The position numbers were made by a program, and so were the translations under genes. This document shows, piece after piece, positions 1 to 6,506 of a stretch of 44,629 bases of DNA (within the stretch, counting starts at the first letter, position 1; each line of letters opens with the position of its first letter). This stretch comes from a virus. The DNA is taken from the IMG/VR virus record IMGVR_UViG_3300010371_000016, positions 1 through 44,629 of that record; one strand, given 5' to 3'. The notes beneath the pieces were generated by a model, which was not told the DNA's origin, searched no databases, and worked only from the letters and a program-made list of their open reading frames with translations.

Positions 1-123
1 GAGGTAAATAGGAGCAATCGTACTTGTACTAATGTAAAAATCTCCTTGCAATCCATTTGGTCTAATTTCAAGATACCAATTCTGTGCTTGAAGGCCCTGT
101 GAGGGATTTTGTAAACCAATACC
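1..123. repeat. Terminal direct repeat (left copy)
   Basis: Bases 1-123 are identical to 44507-44629. Because a gene reads in frame across the join, this is the overlap of a circularised assembly (or of a circularly permuted genome) and not two independent repeats. The unique circle is 44,506 bp. Confidence 0.95.
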
Positions 124-225
124 ACCGAGAGTCCAATCTGTTGTATTTGTGATAGGTAGGTTATCAGGAGTCAAATAGGGGTTATAGATAGGGGTTGGGT
201 TTGATAATGTGTTGGGAGAAAACAT
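1..225 (-). CDS. Phage structural protein, 5' part (gene continues at the right end of the window)
   Basis: This is the N-terminal part of a 206-residue protein whose remainder lies at 44506-44111 once the circle is closed. The ATG at 225-223 directly follows the stop of the upstream gene (TGA, 229-227), which suggests translational coupling. The reading frame runs through base 1 into the right-end copy without a break. The N-terminus is rich in Pro, Asn and Thr. The later part (segments FDQNMFPIISYVD, YYWYDPT and DDKRSIPTRVGSNDVILAY) looks like a beta-rich, probably propeller-type, virion protein found next to terminase genes in podoviruses. I infer a structural role from fold type and position; its exact function is unknown. 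Confidence 0.8.
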   Translation of the reverse strand, partial: MFSPNTLSNPTPIYNPYLTPDNLPITNTTDWTLGGIGLQNPSQGLQAQNWYLEIRPNGLQGDFYISTSTIAPIYL

Positions 226-226
226 A

Positions 227-1177
227 TCAATAACGAGCCCAAGATACATTCCAATTCATCGTAAGGGTATATAAATTAGTTTTAGGTATAGAAGGAGAGC
301 AGGAAAATTGATAAGTACCATGATTTGTTTGTATAGTGTAAGCAGATATACCGCCAGATAAATTAACTTGCGACAAATTAATAGTACAAGTCATAGGCAG
401 AGTATAGGTGCCAGGGGAGTAAGTTCCTATAATTGTTTGACCTTGTATAAGGTCAGAAGATCCTGTAGGGAAACCCGTTAAAGGACCTAACACACCATTA
501 TATCCAGTGAAGTAACCATTAACGCCATAATTGATATCAAAATAAACATTGAGGGCAAAATTAGGAACTGTTCCCGTAATAGCTCTTAAATAATTACCTG
601 TATAAGTAACCCCACTAATATTAAAGGAATATGGATTTGTGGTAAGATCAAGATATAGGCGCATCTCATGATATACAACAAGAGCATCGCTACTTGTAAC
701 AGTAATAGTCCCAGGACTACCACCTACAATAATAAGGGCGTGTGTAAATAGTTGAGGTTGTGTATCCGTTTGTATAGTATTTCCGATACCAACCTCAGCA
801 ATATTACCTACCACAGCACCAATTGCAAAGTTGTAGGTACGTATACCTGACCAATAGGCGGGGGGGCCCGCAACATATTGGGAGGAGGAAAAACCATAGA
901 CATTATTACTTGTGGAAGGGGGAAACATCGCAAGGAATGATGTAAGTTGTGTGTCCGTAAATGCAGGAGTTGTTGTGCCTGTACCAACCCCACAGTGTGT
1001 ACCTAGGTATTGTTGACCAAAAGAGACATTATAGTTTGGAGGGACTGACCCAATCCAATCCATTCCTTGATTTGTTATAAGGTTGGGAAACCAACCCGTA
1101 TCATCTTCCGTACCATCCTCATGCTTTACGCAGATACGAAAATACCCCTGCATTTTTGTCTCAGTATTTATATTCAC
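227..1177 (-). CDS. Putative tail or baseplate-type structural protein (316 aa)
   Basis: The N-terminal pattern (FRICVKHEDGTEDDTGWFPNLIT, then GVGTGTTTP, then a GNIAEVGIG...LFTHALI block at about residues 125-150) matches a phage structural family in which a domain responds to a GW..NLI/VGTGT signature, often encoded near fibre or terminase genes. It is beta-rich and lacks transmembrane segments. The start ATG (1177) overlaps the 3' end of the upstream gene (stop at 1174) by 4 nt, so the two are coupled. It lies between Ig-like proteins and the gene crossing the contig join. A role in the tail or a fibre is inferred, not shown. Confidence 0.75.
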   Translation of the reverse strand: MNINTETKMQGYFRICVKHEDGTEDDTGWFPNLITNQGMDWIGSVPPNYNVSFGQQYLGTHCGVGTGTTTPAFTDTQLTSFLAMFPPSTSNNVYGFSSSQYVAGPPAYWSGIRTYNFAIGAVVGNIAEVGIGNTIQTDTQPQLFTHALIIVGGSPGTITVTSSDALVVYHEMRLYLDLTTNPYSFNISGVTYTGNYLRAITGTVPNFALNVYFDINYGVNGYFTGYNGVLGPLTGFPTGSSDLIQGQTIIGTYSPGTYTLPMTCTINLSQVNLSGGISAYTIQTNHGTYQFSCSPSIPKTNLYTLTMNWNVSWARY

Positions 1178-1887
1178 ACCAAGGTTCCGTTTTGTATACT
1201 AATACTTGCAATGATATTGTCGGAGGGAATGTTATATGTAATAAGTGTGGCAGCAACAATTGTACCATTCAAGATAGCAATACCGGTCGTTATGCTTTCA
1301 GGACCATCACTGTAAGATATGTAAGATTGATATATAAGAGTACCATTACCCATCTGAATGCTTGTAGTAAAGGCATCTAGGGGGTATATGTAATAGTATT
1401 GTTGATAGGTTAGTACACTTGTATTAATAATAATGGAGGTGGTGATTCCATCCTCCGTTTGCAACACACCAAACAATTTTCCATTATTAATTATCGGAGC
1501 ATTGGCGATAAATGAATCCGATAAAACATAAGGGTATAGGGTAGATGTTTCAAAGATGTTTGTAAATTGTGGTGTTGCATTCCCCTCCTCCGGAAGGATA
1601 GCAAGTCTTGTTACTTTGTTATATTTATTATTGAGGGAAGTAACTACATCAAAATAGATTTCATATATTGTGCCTGGAATACCAAGGCGAATACGTTGTT
1701 CAATCCACCCTGCATGTGCCGTAATACCTTGATATAGCAAGGAGGAAGGGGAGGGATCCGACCCGCTGAATACTGTCACCGAGACAGTATAACTAACAAG
1801 TGTCTCCCCCACAGTAAGAACATCCCGAAAATCTCCCACATAAGAGATTGTCTCCACGCGTGTTTTACTATCGGAGGTATACAACAC
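1174..1887 (-). CDS. Ig-like domain virion protein (237 aa), paralogue of its upstream neighbour
   Basis: Residues 1-95 resemble the whole of the upstream 104-aa protein: a 'SKT..E.iSY..DF.D.L..GET' opening, then 'SGSDPSPSSLL', then a 'G..Y......S.N..Y.K..RLAI' strand pattern. That layout is typical of small phage Ig-like (BIG-type) domains. The rest (96-237) is a beta-rich C-terminal extension with repeated 'I.NGTL' and 'IQNGTLV'-like strands, perhaps a fibre or surface-display region. It starts 2 nt downstream of the neighbour's stop. The tandem pair probably arose by duplication followed by addition of the C-terminal part. Confidence 0.7.
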   Translation of the reverse strand: MLYTSDSKTRVETISYVGDFRDVLTVGETLVSYTVSVTVFSGSDPSPSSLLYQGITAHAGWIEQRIRLGIPGTIYEIYFDVVTSLNNKYNKVTRLAILPEEGNATPQFTNIFETSTLYPYVLSDSFIANAPIINNGKLFGVLQTEDGITTSIIINTSVLTYQQYYYIYPLDAFTTSIQMGNGTLIYQSYISYSDGPESITTGIAILNGTIVAATLITYNIPSDNIIASISIQNGTLV

Positions 1888-1889
1888 AG

Positions 1890-2204
1890 CTAGTAATTCC
1901 CGCCAGGGGTAATTACAGCGAGGCGTCCCTCCTTACTATAGTTATGGCTGTTTGACCCTGTAACTACGCAGGTCAGAAGGTAGAGATTTCCAACAACACC
2001 AGCAGAGATAAGGGCAGAGACGGTTGTTGAGGTGTTGGTGATAGCACCGACCATTGTATTTGGGGAAGGATCAGTGCCACTGACCACAGAACAGACAACG
2101 GCGCTACCCGTCACAGTTTCACCAAACTGTAACTTATCTTTGAAGTCGAATATGTAGGATACCGCCTCAGCGGGTGTCTTGCTCGGTAATTGAAGGAGGG
2201 TCAT
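1890..2204 (-). CDS. Ig-like domain protein (104 aa)
   Basis: A short beta-sandwich-like protein: 'SKTPAEAVSYIFDFKDKL', 'SGTDPSPNTM' and 'GSNSHNYSKEGRLAVI' fit the small Ig-like proteins that podoviruses encode beside their terminase or head genes. It starts 6 nt after the small terminase stop and is followed by a longer paralogue of the same domain. Such domains usually decorate capsids or tails and bind carbohydrate surfaces weakly; that function is inferred. Confidence 0.7.
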   Translation of the reverse strand: MTLLQLPSKTPAEAVSYIFDFKDKLQFGETVTGSAVVCSVVSGTDPSPNTMVGAITNTSTTVSALISAGVVGNLYLLTCVVTGSNSHNYSKEGRLAVITPGGNY

Positions 2205-2210
2205 TTCTTC

Positions 2211-2795
2211 TTACTCTTCCCCTTCTTCCCCTCTTGAGAAATGGGAAGACCCATCGCCATTCTCTTGTGCTGGTTGATTAAGGGAGAATCCTTCATCTGT
2301 TGTTTGGGCTTGATATGTGCCATTCTCATTTCTCCGAGTCTCAATTGTTTTGGTTACACCGCCTTGCAAATACAGCAGGCGTTCGGCGAGGCGTGCAAGA
2401 CGATCATTTGTATCAATTATTTCCTTCGGTATACTACTACCACTACCAATTCTTTTCGTGGCTTCCATCTGCAACCGTGCTGCCGCTACCCTCTCCTTTG
2501 GGCTACCATTTGCCATCACCTCACTAATAACTTTCACAGATTGCACAAACATTGCATCAAGTTGAAGGCCTGCCGCTTGGCACATTTCTGCAATGTATTC
2601 CTTCACCAAGGATTGTTTCGACAACATGGTGATATATTCGGGGGTACAGCCAACAACATTGGAAATAGTGCGACGGTCAATTCCCTGAGCCAACATAGCA
2701 CATACCTGCTTATGCTTCGGCTTCAATTCCTTCATTTGCCAACCTTGTGACTCCTCTTGTTCCTCAAGAGGTTCCTGTTGTAAGATAGCATTCAT
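2211..2795 (-). CDS. terS: Terminase small subunit (194 aa)
   Basis: The N-terminal third holds a helix-turn-helix of the type used by small terminases to bind pac/cos DNA: 'LKPKHKQVCAMLAQGIDRRTISNVVGCTPEYITML' (about residues 24-58). A helical, Ala/Met-rich oligomerisation segment follows (about 65-150). The C-terminus is polar and acidic (ends GEEGEE), as expected for the part that contacts the large subunit or portal. It begins directly after a small basic gene and precedes Ig-like proteins in the same leftward operon. The large terminase lies five genes on, across the contig join. Family is called from the motif and context. Confidence 0.75.
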   Translation of the reverse strand: MNAILQQEPLEEQEESQGWQMKELKPKHKQVCAMLAQGIDRRTISNVVGCTPEYITMLSKQSLVKEYIAEMCQAAGLQLDAMFVQSVKVISEVMANGSPKERVAAARLQMEATKRIGSGSSIPKEIIDTNDRLARLAERLLYLQGGVTKTIETRRNENGTYQAQTTDEGFSLNQPAQENGDGSSHFSRGEEGEE

Positions 2796-2965
2796 ACCTT
2801 ATATCGTCCAATAGGGCGGGCTGTCTTTGCTGCAACTCCTTTGGCAACACGAACCCTTCCCATTGAAGGGGCATGCATCTTCGCAAATCCCTCATTAATC
2901 TTCGCAACGTGTTGTTTTGGCACCGCCATCTTTGCAACCTGGAAACCTTTAAAGACATTACGCAT
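2792..2965 (-). CDS. Small basic protein (57 aa), unknown function
   Basis: ATG at 2965 sits a few bases behind a very strong AGGAGGAGG ribosome-binding site and overlaps the end of the upstream gene. The product is rich in Lys, Arg and Ala (for example VAKMAVPKQHVAKINEGFAK, then GRVRVAKGVAAKTARPIGR), so it is strongly basic and probably binds nucleic acid or packs with DNA. It overlaps the small terminase start by 4 nt. Longer frames upstream of this ATG are not supported by a ribosome-binding site. Confidence 0.6.
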   Translation of the reverse strand: MRNVFKGFQVAKMAVPKQHVAKINEGFAKMHAPSMGRVRVAKGVAAKTARPIGRYKV

Positions 2966-3107
2966 TTTCTTCCTCCTCCTTCCCTTCACAGGAATGTTCC
3001 AGGTACATTGGATCCTCCTGCAATTGATCTTGAACACGGCCCAACTCCTCCCTCTGTGCTGGGGATAGGAGAGATTGCAGGTATTCAAATTTACTCTTCA
3101 TCTTCAT
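2958..3107 (-). CDS. Small acidic protein (49 aa), first gene of the leftward arm
   Basis: From the ATG at 3107 the frame encodes a charged helical peptide (KFEYLQSLLSPAQREELGRV, then an acidic end ...CEGKEEEENA). 'Sxx(Q/E)REEL..v...L' suggests a short helical hairpin. A farther upstream TTG start at 3215 would add a hydrophobic stretch encoded by the control region; I think that unlikely because no ribosome-binding site precedes it. A second ATG at 3101 is equally possible. The run of Glu codons at its end doubles as the Shine-Dalgarno sequence of the next gene. Confidence 0.5.
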   Translation of the reverse strand: MKMKSKFEYLQSLLSPAQREELGRVQDQLQEDPMYLEHSCEGKEEEENA

Positions 3108-3313
3108 ATGTATAGGTAAAAGGAGAGGCAAGAGAATCGTAACACAAGGCAGCAGAGAGAGCAAGAGGATTCGTAGAAACACTGACACTTCATACAACAA
3201 TAATACCTTCAACAAAAGAGACCGAGAAGATAATATACCAAGAATTTGAAATATTCCGCAGGTGGAGGAATGTCTTTACGATTTTTTCGCAGTCACACGA
3301 TTGCCTCCGCCAC

Positions 3314-3330
3314 ATGCGAATAATTCGCAT
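3314..3330. repeat. Perfect 7-bp dyad, operator-like
   Basis: ATGCGAA-taa-TTCGCAT. Perfect inverted repeat with a 3-nt centre in the control region, about 210 bp before the leftward arm's first gene and 265 bp before the rightward one. Size and symmetry fit a dimeric regulator site. Confidence 0.55.
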
Positions 3331-3383
3331 TACCTTTGTGGAATGGTTATCGTTTCGTGCAAGGAATAATTCTCAATCATGCA

Positions 3384-3392
3384 TGTTATAAT
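3384..3392 (+). promoter_or_regulatory. Candidate extended -10 promoter (rightward)
   Basis: TGTTATAAT matches the extended -10 consensus exactly. The hexamer 17 bp upstream (GAATAA) is a poor -35. Transcription would start near 3399 and read towards the first rightward gene. Confidence 0.4.
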
Positions 3393-3424
3393 ACTGGACG
3401 GTTTATTATATTATTCCATGAGAT

Positions 3425-3466
3425 ATACTGATCGGTTCAGTATTGAAATAGGATGGATACTATAAT
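3425..3466 (+). promoter_or_regulatory. Dyad plus TATAAT: candidate regulated rightward promoter
   Basis: ATACTGA-tcggt-TCAGTAT (3425-3443) is a perfect 7-bp inverted repeat. TATAAT follows at 3461-3466 with 17 bp between, so the dyad occupies the -35 position, where no consensus -35 exists. This is the geometry of an operator or activator site on a promoter. Inference from sequence only. Confidence 0.45.
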
Positions 3467-3595
3467 GTACCGTGCAGTATAGTAATGAAAATAAATTGAA
3501 AATACTTTGAACTATTCTCGCCCGCTATTGTCTATCTATCTGTAACAAGCGAAACGTGCACGCTCATATGCACGATACGATTGGAGATTAAAAAC

Positions 3596-3898
3596 ATGAA
3601 CAACACGAATACGAAAGCGCGCTGCAAGGTGAACAATGTTGTGTACAAGTCAATTGTGACGATTGATTGGACCGATTGCACAATCGAAGATGTGCAGGCG
3701 TTAGCCAGTCAGAAGCTGGTGAATAAGGTGCAGACGGAGCAACGCGAAGCGGGTGTTGCGATCCCCGAGGCGTATACGATCAAGGCTGCCGGGTACAAGC
3801 AGGGAATGAGGAAGGCGGCCCAGACACCCGAACAGATCATCGCTTCTCTGTCGGAGGAACAGTTGATTGCACTGATGAAGTCTCGCGGTTTAATGTAA
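3596..3898 (+). CDS. Small protein (100 aa), first rightward gene; shared C-terminal tail family
   Basis: The ATG at 3596 lies 7 nt behind GGAGAT, which fixes the start over an earlier TTG at 3581. The protein has a short beta strand (KSIVTIDWTD), a helix (IEDVQALASQKLVNKVQ), a basic GYKQGMRKA segment and a C-terminal tail (EQIIASLSEEQLIALMKSRG). The same order of elements appears in the 113-aa product of 10175-10516, and the tail recurs at the ends of two other proteins in this genome. It stands alone between the control region and a terminator, so it is probably made early and in quantity. Function unknown. Confidence 0.75.
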   Translation: MNNTNTKARCKVNNVVYKSIVTIDWTDCTIEDVQALASQKLVNKVQTEQREAGVAIPEAYTIKAAGYKQGMRKAAQTPEQIIASLSEEQLIALMKSRGLM

Positions 3899-3914
3899 CA
3901 AGTGTTGGTAGAGT

Positions 3915-3950
3915 TATACGCCTTCCCCTCTTAAAGGAGGAGGGCGTATA
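3915..3950 (+). terminator. Hairpin after the first rightward gene
   Basis: TATACGCC pairs with GGCGTATA, and the inner CCCTC/GAGG tracts pair imperfectly around a short A-rich loop. An interrupted T tract follows at about 3963-3968. It fits an intrinsic terminator or processing hairpin closing a single-gene transcript. Confidence 0.6.
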
Positions 3951-3988
3951 TCTATACAAGCAATTTTTAAAAAATAATTTATTATAAT

Positions 3989-4020
3989 AAACCTCGTAAC
4001 AAATTGTTATGGGGTTTTTT
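3989..4020 (+). terminator. Strong intrinsic terminator built on the GTAACAA palindrome
   Basis: Fourteen pairs (two of them G-T) form between 3989-4002 and 4004-4017 and are followed by a run of T ending at 4020. The core is the genome's recurring 15-bp palindrome (3996-4010). It would stop transcription coming from the first rightward gene before the iteron cluster. Confidence 0.75.
3996..4010. repeat. GTAACAA palindrome, copy 1 of 8
   Basis: GTAACAAATTGTTAT, one base off the perfect dyad. Here it forms the heart of a terminator stem. Confidence 0.85.
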
Positions 4021-4035
4021 AATTTGTCGGTATTT

Positions 4036-4136
4036 TGTGTCAAATGTACTATGTGTCAAATGTGAATAGTGAATGTGTCAACCGGGCATGGGCTCTTTTG
4101 AAAAAATAAAAAAAACATATATACCCAGTTGACACA
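4036..4136. repeat. Iteron-like cluster in AT-rich DNA; candidate replication origin or operator array
   Basis: TGTGTCAAATGT occurs at 4036-4047 and 4052-4063. TGTGTCAA(C) follows at 4074-4082, and its exact reverse complement GTTGACACA lies at 4128-4136. Between the last two lies a very A-rich segment (about 4098-4122). Direct repeats beside an easily melted tract are a common origin design. The same sites could instead be operators for the promoter just downstream. Confidence 0.5.
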
Positions 4137-4153
4137 CACTTCACTACGCACAC

Positions 4154-4182
4154 TTGCTACACGTTCACACATTCTCTATACT
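4154..4182 (+). promoter_or_regulatory. Sigma-70-type promoter
   Basis: TTGCTA (4154-4159), a 17-bp spacer, then TATACT (4177-4182). Transcription would begin near 4189, upstream of the small-gene operon at 4229-5749. The iteron-like repeats lie immediately upstream. Confidence 0.55.
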
Positions 4183-4228
4183 AGACGTGCTGCAATCAGC
4201 AGCTCAGCAGCTCAGTCAGGCAGCACAC

Positions 4229-4438
4229 ATGAAACCTACACAGGAACAAATTGAACAGCATTTTGCAAGGTTGGGACAAATTAATACTTTGATCGGGGAG
4301 TGTACTGATTTTATGCCTTGGCATGTGGAGAATATACACATGTATAAGGTGCACGGAATGTTTGCTAGATTGCCGAAAAGGATGGAGGACATTAATAATG
4401 CCTGTCAGAAAATACTTCTAAGGGGGGAGAAGGAATGA
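4229..4438 (+). CDS. Hypothetical protein (69 aa)
   Basis: The frame is open from 4154, but its first TTG is inside the promoter's -35 element, so I place the start at the ATG at 4229 (MKPTQEQIEQHFARLGQI). The product is a helical, mildly charged protein with a Trp-His motif (MPWHVENIHMYKV). It shares an ATGA overlap with the next gene, so the two are coupled. No family recognised; no strong ribosome-binding site is visible, which keeps the start uncertain. Confidence 0.55.
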   Translation: MKPTQEQIEQHFARLGQINTLIGECTDFMPWHVENIHMYKVHGMFARLPKRMEDINNACQKILLRGEKE

Positions 4439-4905
4439 AGGGAGGAACAACAGCACATATTCGTATCTCCCCCTCGGATTGCCTATCAACACTGGATGTG
4501 TTGGAGGCAGCAGGTGTTAATACGTCAGGTATGTCTTTTGCATCCTGTGTTTCTCTTGCCTTCTCCTCCTTACTAGGAATGGCCCGACAAGCGAAGTTGA
4601 TTGAGGAACCAGACACCTTTCAATATTTGAACAGGATGCAACCTTATCTGGGAACGGGGAATAATAAGAGGAAACATGACATTACAAGGAATTTATATGA
4701 ACGATCACAGCACGGCTCACTTGCCGTGATGCTACCCTCTGTTCATGCATCTACACAGGGCGAGGTGATAGAGGAACAGGCACTTCGTGAATTGAAGGAT
4801 CGCTTCTCCCGATTGAATGACCGAAAGGAGGCAGATCTTCCCTTAACGGTTGAGGAGGAGAAGGAATGGCAGCACGGCTTCTCCATTCTGTATCCGGATG
4901 GTTGA
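4435..4905 (+). CDS. Hypothetical protein (156 aa)
   Basis: The ATG overlaps the stop of the previous gene (ATGA) and follows AGGGGGGAGAAGGA, a good ribosome-binding site. The N-terminal half (about residues 10-60) is mixed hydrophobic (CLSTLDVLEAAGVNTSGMSF, CVSLAFSSLLGMARQ). The C-terminal half is charged and helical (ALRELKDRFSRLNDRKEADL, EEEKEWQ). It looks like a soluble cytoplasmic protein that may bind nucleic acid or a host factor, but I do not recognise it. Confidence 0.7.
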   Translation: MKGGTTAHIRISPSDCLSTLDVLEAAGVNTSGMSFASCVSLAFSSLLGMARQAKLIEEPDTFQYLNRMQPYLGTGNNKRKHDITRNLYERSQHGSLAVMLPSVHASTQGEVIEEQALRELKDRFSRLNDRKEADLPLTVEEEKEWQHGFSILYPDG

Positions 4906-5045
4906 TACAACCGAGCATTGCGAGGGACGCATACGCTTCCAATATAAGGTAACAAAAGATAAACAAAAGTAAATTGAACTTTTCACATGTTTGATTGTCT
5001 AACACTATGTATGACAACGATTGAAAATATTGAGAGGGGTAAGGC

Positions 5046-5297
5046 ATGCAACTTCCCGCAGCAGAACAGTTCACACTGTTTGTTACGAGGAACAATGGCC
5101 ACGTTCTCGTCAAATTGACATTGTTGAATGACCGCCCCTCCCTAGATTTCATACATACAGCCTTCCTACACATTGTGACGGAAATGTTAGAGAGGGTGGA
5201 GTTTCTGCCGGACGGGAGTGAAAGGTGTATAACTGTTACAGATATATTAACGTATATTATTTCTAAGAACCTACAATGGGCAGGATTGGAGGGTTGA
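5046..5297 (+). CDS. Hypothetical protein (83 aa)
   Basis: Preceded by GAGAGGGG about 5 nt before the ATG. A compact alpha/beta protein with one Cys (RCITVTDILTYIISKNLQWAG). No recognisable domain. The 140 nt before it hold no gene and only weak promoter-like sequences. Confidence 0.6.
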   Translation: MQLPAAEQFTLFVTRNNGHVLVKLTLLNDRPSLDFIHTAFLHIVTEMLERVEFLPDGSERCITVTDILTYIISKNLQWAGLEG

Positions 5298-5303
5298 AGG
5301 CAG

Positions 5304-5540
5304 ATGAAAACAGTTATTGTTGATGGGAGTTTCGAAATGAACGAAATAATAGGGAATCAAATTCGTGTATATCAACTGAAGGTATGGCGGCAAGCATTAA
5401 AGTTGGAGTCTCTCGGCATGACTCGACGGGGTCCTTCCATGACAAGCATTCTAAAGAAGAGATATGGATTAGGAAGGAATGAGTCAAGGGAAAAGGTGTT
5501 GGAAATACTTGAAAAGGAAATAGAGGAGCAAGTTACATGA
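5304..5540 (+). CDS. Hypothetical protein (78 aa)
   Basis: Begins 6 nt after the previous stop, behind GAAGG. Basic middle (LESLGMTRRGPSMTSILKKR) and a helical charged end (ESREKVLEILEKEIEEQ). The pattern 'RRGPSMTSILKKRYGLG' resembles small phage proteins of unknown role. It overlaps the next gene by 4 nt. Confidence 0.65.
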   Translation: MKTVIVDGSFEMNEIIGNQIRVYQLKVWRQALKLESLGMTRRGPSMTSILKKRYGLGRNESREKVLEILEKEIEEQVT

Positions 5541-5749
5541 CAACCGACGCGCAAAGGAACATACAATCGACGAGACGGGCTGCCTGCCGAACAGGCAACC
5601 CTATCAAGGAACAACCGATCAAGTGTATTGTGATGCCCGGCTACTCACTCCTTCCTTCCCAACATAAGGTTGATGTACTGTTAACAAAATTGACCTCAGC
5701 ACAATTGATGGATATTGTGCAAGGCCTACTAATGAAACAAAAGTCGTAA
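5537..5749 (+). CDS. Hypothetical protein (70 aa) with the shared C-terminal tail
   Basis: ATGA overlap with the previous gene. Residues 1-45 are basic and probably flexible. The C-terminus (VDVLLTKLTSAQLMDIVQGL) matches the tail of the Mom-like protein (14384-15196) and of two small proteins (3596-3898, 10175-10516). The TAA stop lies inside the GTAACAA palindrome at 5746-5760. Function unknown; the tail is probably a docking or oligomerisation helix. Confidence 0.6.
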   Translation: MTTDAQRNIQSTRRAACRTGNPIKEQPIKCIVMPGYSLLPSQHKVDVLLTKLTSAQLMDIVQGLLMKQKS

Positions 5750-5760
5750 CAATTTGTTAC
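5746..5760. repeat. GTAACAA palindrome, copy 2 of 8
   Basis: GTAACAATTTGTTAC, overlapping the stop codon of the preceding gene. Confidence 0.9.
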
Positions 5761-5772
5761 CTTATGTAATTA

Positions 5773-5821
5773 TTTAATAAAGTTTACCCACAAGCCAATA
5801 CATCAGAAGAGGTTTATTAAA
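5773..5821 (+). promoter_or_regulatory. Inverted repeat enclosing the ribosome-binding site of the next gene
   Basis: TTTAATAAA (5773-5781) is the exact reverse complement of TTTATTAAA (5813-5821). The right arm lies between the Shine-Dalgarno GAAGAGG and the ATG at 5822. A folded transcript would hide the start, so translation may depend on melting or a bound factor. Inference from sequence. Confidence 0.4.
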
Positions 5822-5956
5822 ATGAAAATTACGCATATAGAGTTTACCAACGTCTATGTTGCCCTTCAAGAGGTTGCAAAAATACTTAAGTCGGGAGGTT
5901 TTGCTTACGTACTTAAATCAGACAGTAACTCAGCAACGGTAAGTATTTTTAATTGA
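5822..5956 (+). CDS. Hypothetical small protein (44 aa)
   Basis: ATG at 5822 follows GAAGAGG by about 9 nt. The 44-residue product (MKITHIEFTNVYVALQEVAK..., ending SATVSIFN) has a beta-alpha-beta character: strand, helix with a Lys-Ser-Gly-Gly turn, then two short strands. Too short to assign. Its stop is followed after 16 nt by the next gene. Confidence 0.55.
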   Translation: MKITHIEFTNVYVALQEVAKILKSGGFAYVLKSDSNSATVSIFN

Positions 5957-5972
5957 GCGAGGGAGCACAAAC

Positions 5973-6167
5973 ATGACCTACCGTGCGCAAGTAGTATTGC
6001 CAGGACAAGTACATACAAAGATGCCAACCTTCGAGACGGAGGAGGAGGCAGCCGAATACGCCGAACAACAAGCGGATGCCTGGCGACTCGCTACCGACTA
6101 CAATACTGTGTTGGTTGATCTGCCAGTAACACATGCCATGAGGCGAGGGAAATTGATTACCTTGTAA
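5973..6167 (+). CDS. Hypothetical protein (64 aa)
   Basis: Small acidic protein whose middle (FETEEEAAEYAEQQADAW) is a helix of the sort found in phage proteins with a beta-strand / 'F.T..EA..YA' / strand layout. GAGGGAGC provides a ribosome-binding site. No function recognised. A strong hairpin follows. Confidence 0.65.
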   Translation: MTYRAQVVLPGQVHTKMPTFETEEEAAEYAEQQADAWRLATDYNTVLVDLPVTHAMRRGKLITL

Positions 6168-6174
6168 CGCAAGT

Positions 6175-6208
6175 TATGCTCCTTCACAATTCATAAAGAA
6201 GGAGCATA
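6175..6208 (+). terminator. 11-bp hairpin with GGAG-containing arm
   Basis: TATGCTCCTTC (6175-6185) pairs perfectly with GAAGGAGCATA (6198-6208). No T run follows, so it may be a processing or stabilising hairpin and not an intrinsic terminator. Confidence 0.5.
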
Positions 6209-6234
6209 TCTGGCATTGCAATAGGAAGAAGGGT

Positions 6235-6504
6235 ATGACAAATGCCTACCAGCGGCGCAACTCGCACCGCCTTTCCAAACAGCGAGAGGCTTATGCAGTA
6301 AAGAAGTTGGATCAATTAATACGAATTGACCGCTTCATGTTATCCTTCGAGAATGCCTGGTATGCCCTCTACCATACGAATGTATTCGTGGAATATAAAG
6401 AGGGTTGGTATTGGGTAATGGGTCGCCGCATGCGTCATTCTGCACTTGAAAGGATGACAGAAATAATGGAAGCCGAGTTGCATGAAATTGAATTAGGAGA
6501 ATAA
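6235..6504 (+). CDS. Hypothetical protein (89 aa)
   Basis: Behind GGAAGAAGGG. Basic N-terminus (YQRRNSHRLSKQREAYAVKK), an aromatic middle (WYALYHTNVFVEYKEGWYWV) and an acidic C-terminal helix. Probably a soluble protein; no family recognised. Confidence 0.65.
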   Translation: MTNAYQRRNSHRLSKQREAYAVKKLDQLIRIDRFMLSFENAWYALYHTNVFVEYKEGWYWVMGRRMRHSALERMTEIMEAELHEIELGE

Positions 6505-6506
6505 CA

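Larger units (their letters stand above)
3108..3595. promoter_or_regulatory. Divergent control region between the two transcription arms
   Basis: This 488-bp stretch has no convincing gene. It holds three perfect dyads (3314-3330, 3425-3443, 3555-3574) and two TATAAT hexamers on the + strand. One of these is preceded by TGT, giving an extended -10 (TGTTATAAT, 3384-3392). The other lies at 3461-3466, just downstream of the 3425-3443 dyad. Neither has a good -35 at 17 bp, which fits activator- or phage-factor-dependent promoters. I could not place a convincing leftward promoter by eye, although the leftward operon must start here or from read-through. Confidence 0.55.

Noticed and set aside
2241-2750. 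Long rightward open frame opposite the small terminase gene
   Set aside because: Antisense to a well-supported gene, no ribosome-binding site, and unlikely composition.
3108-3215. N-terminal hydrophobic extension of the 49-aa gene from a TTG start
   Set aside because: No ribosome-binding site at the TTG and the extension would be encoded by the regulatory region.
4184-4228. Short CAGCAGCTCAG tandem repeat as an origin iteron
   Set aside because: Only two partial units and inside the likely transcript leader; probably local slippage.
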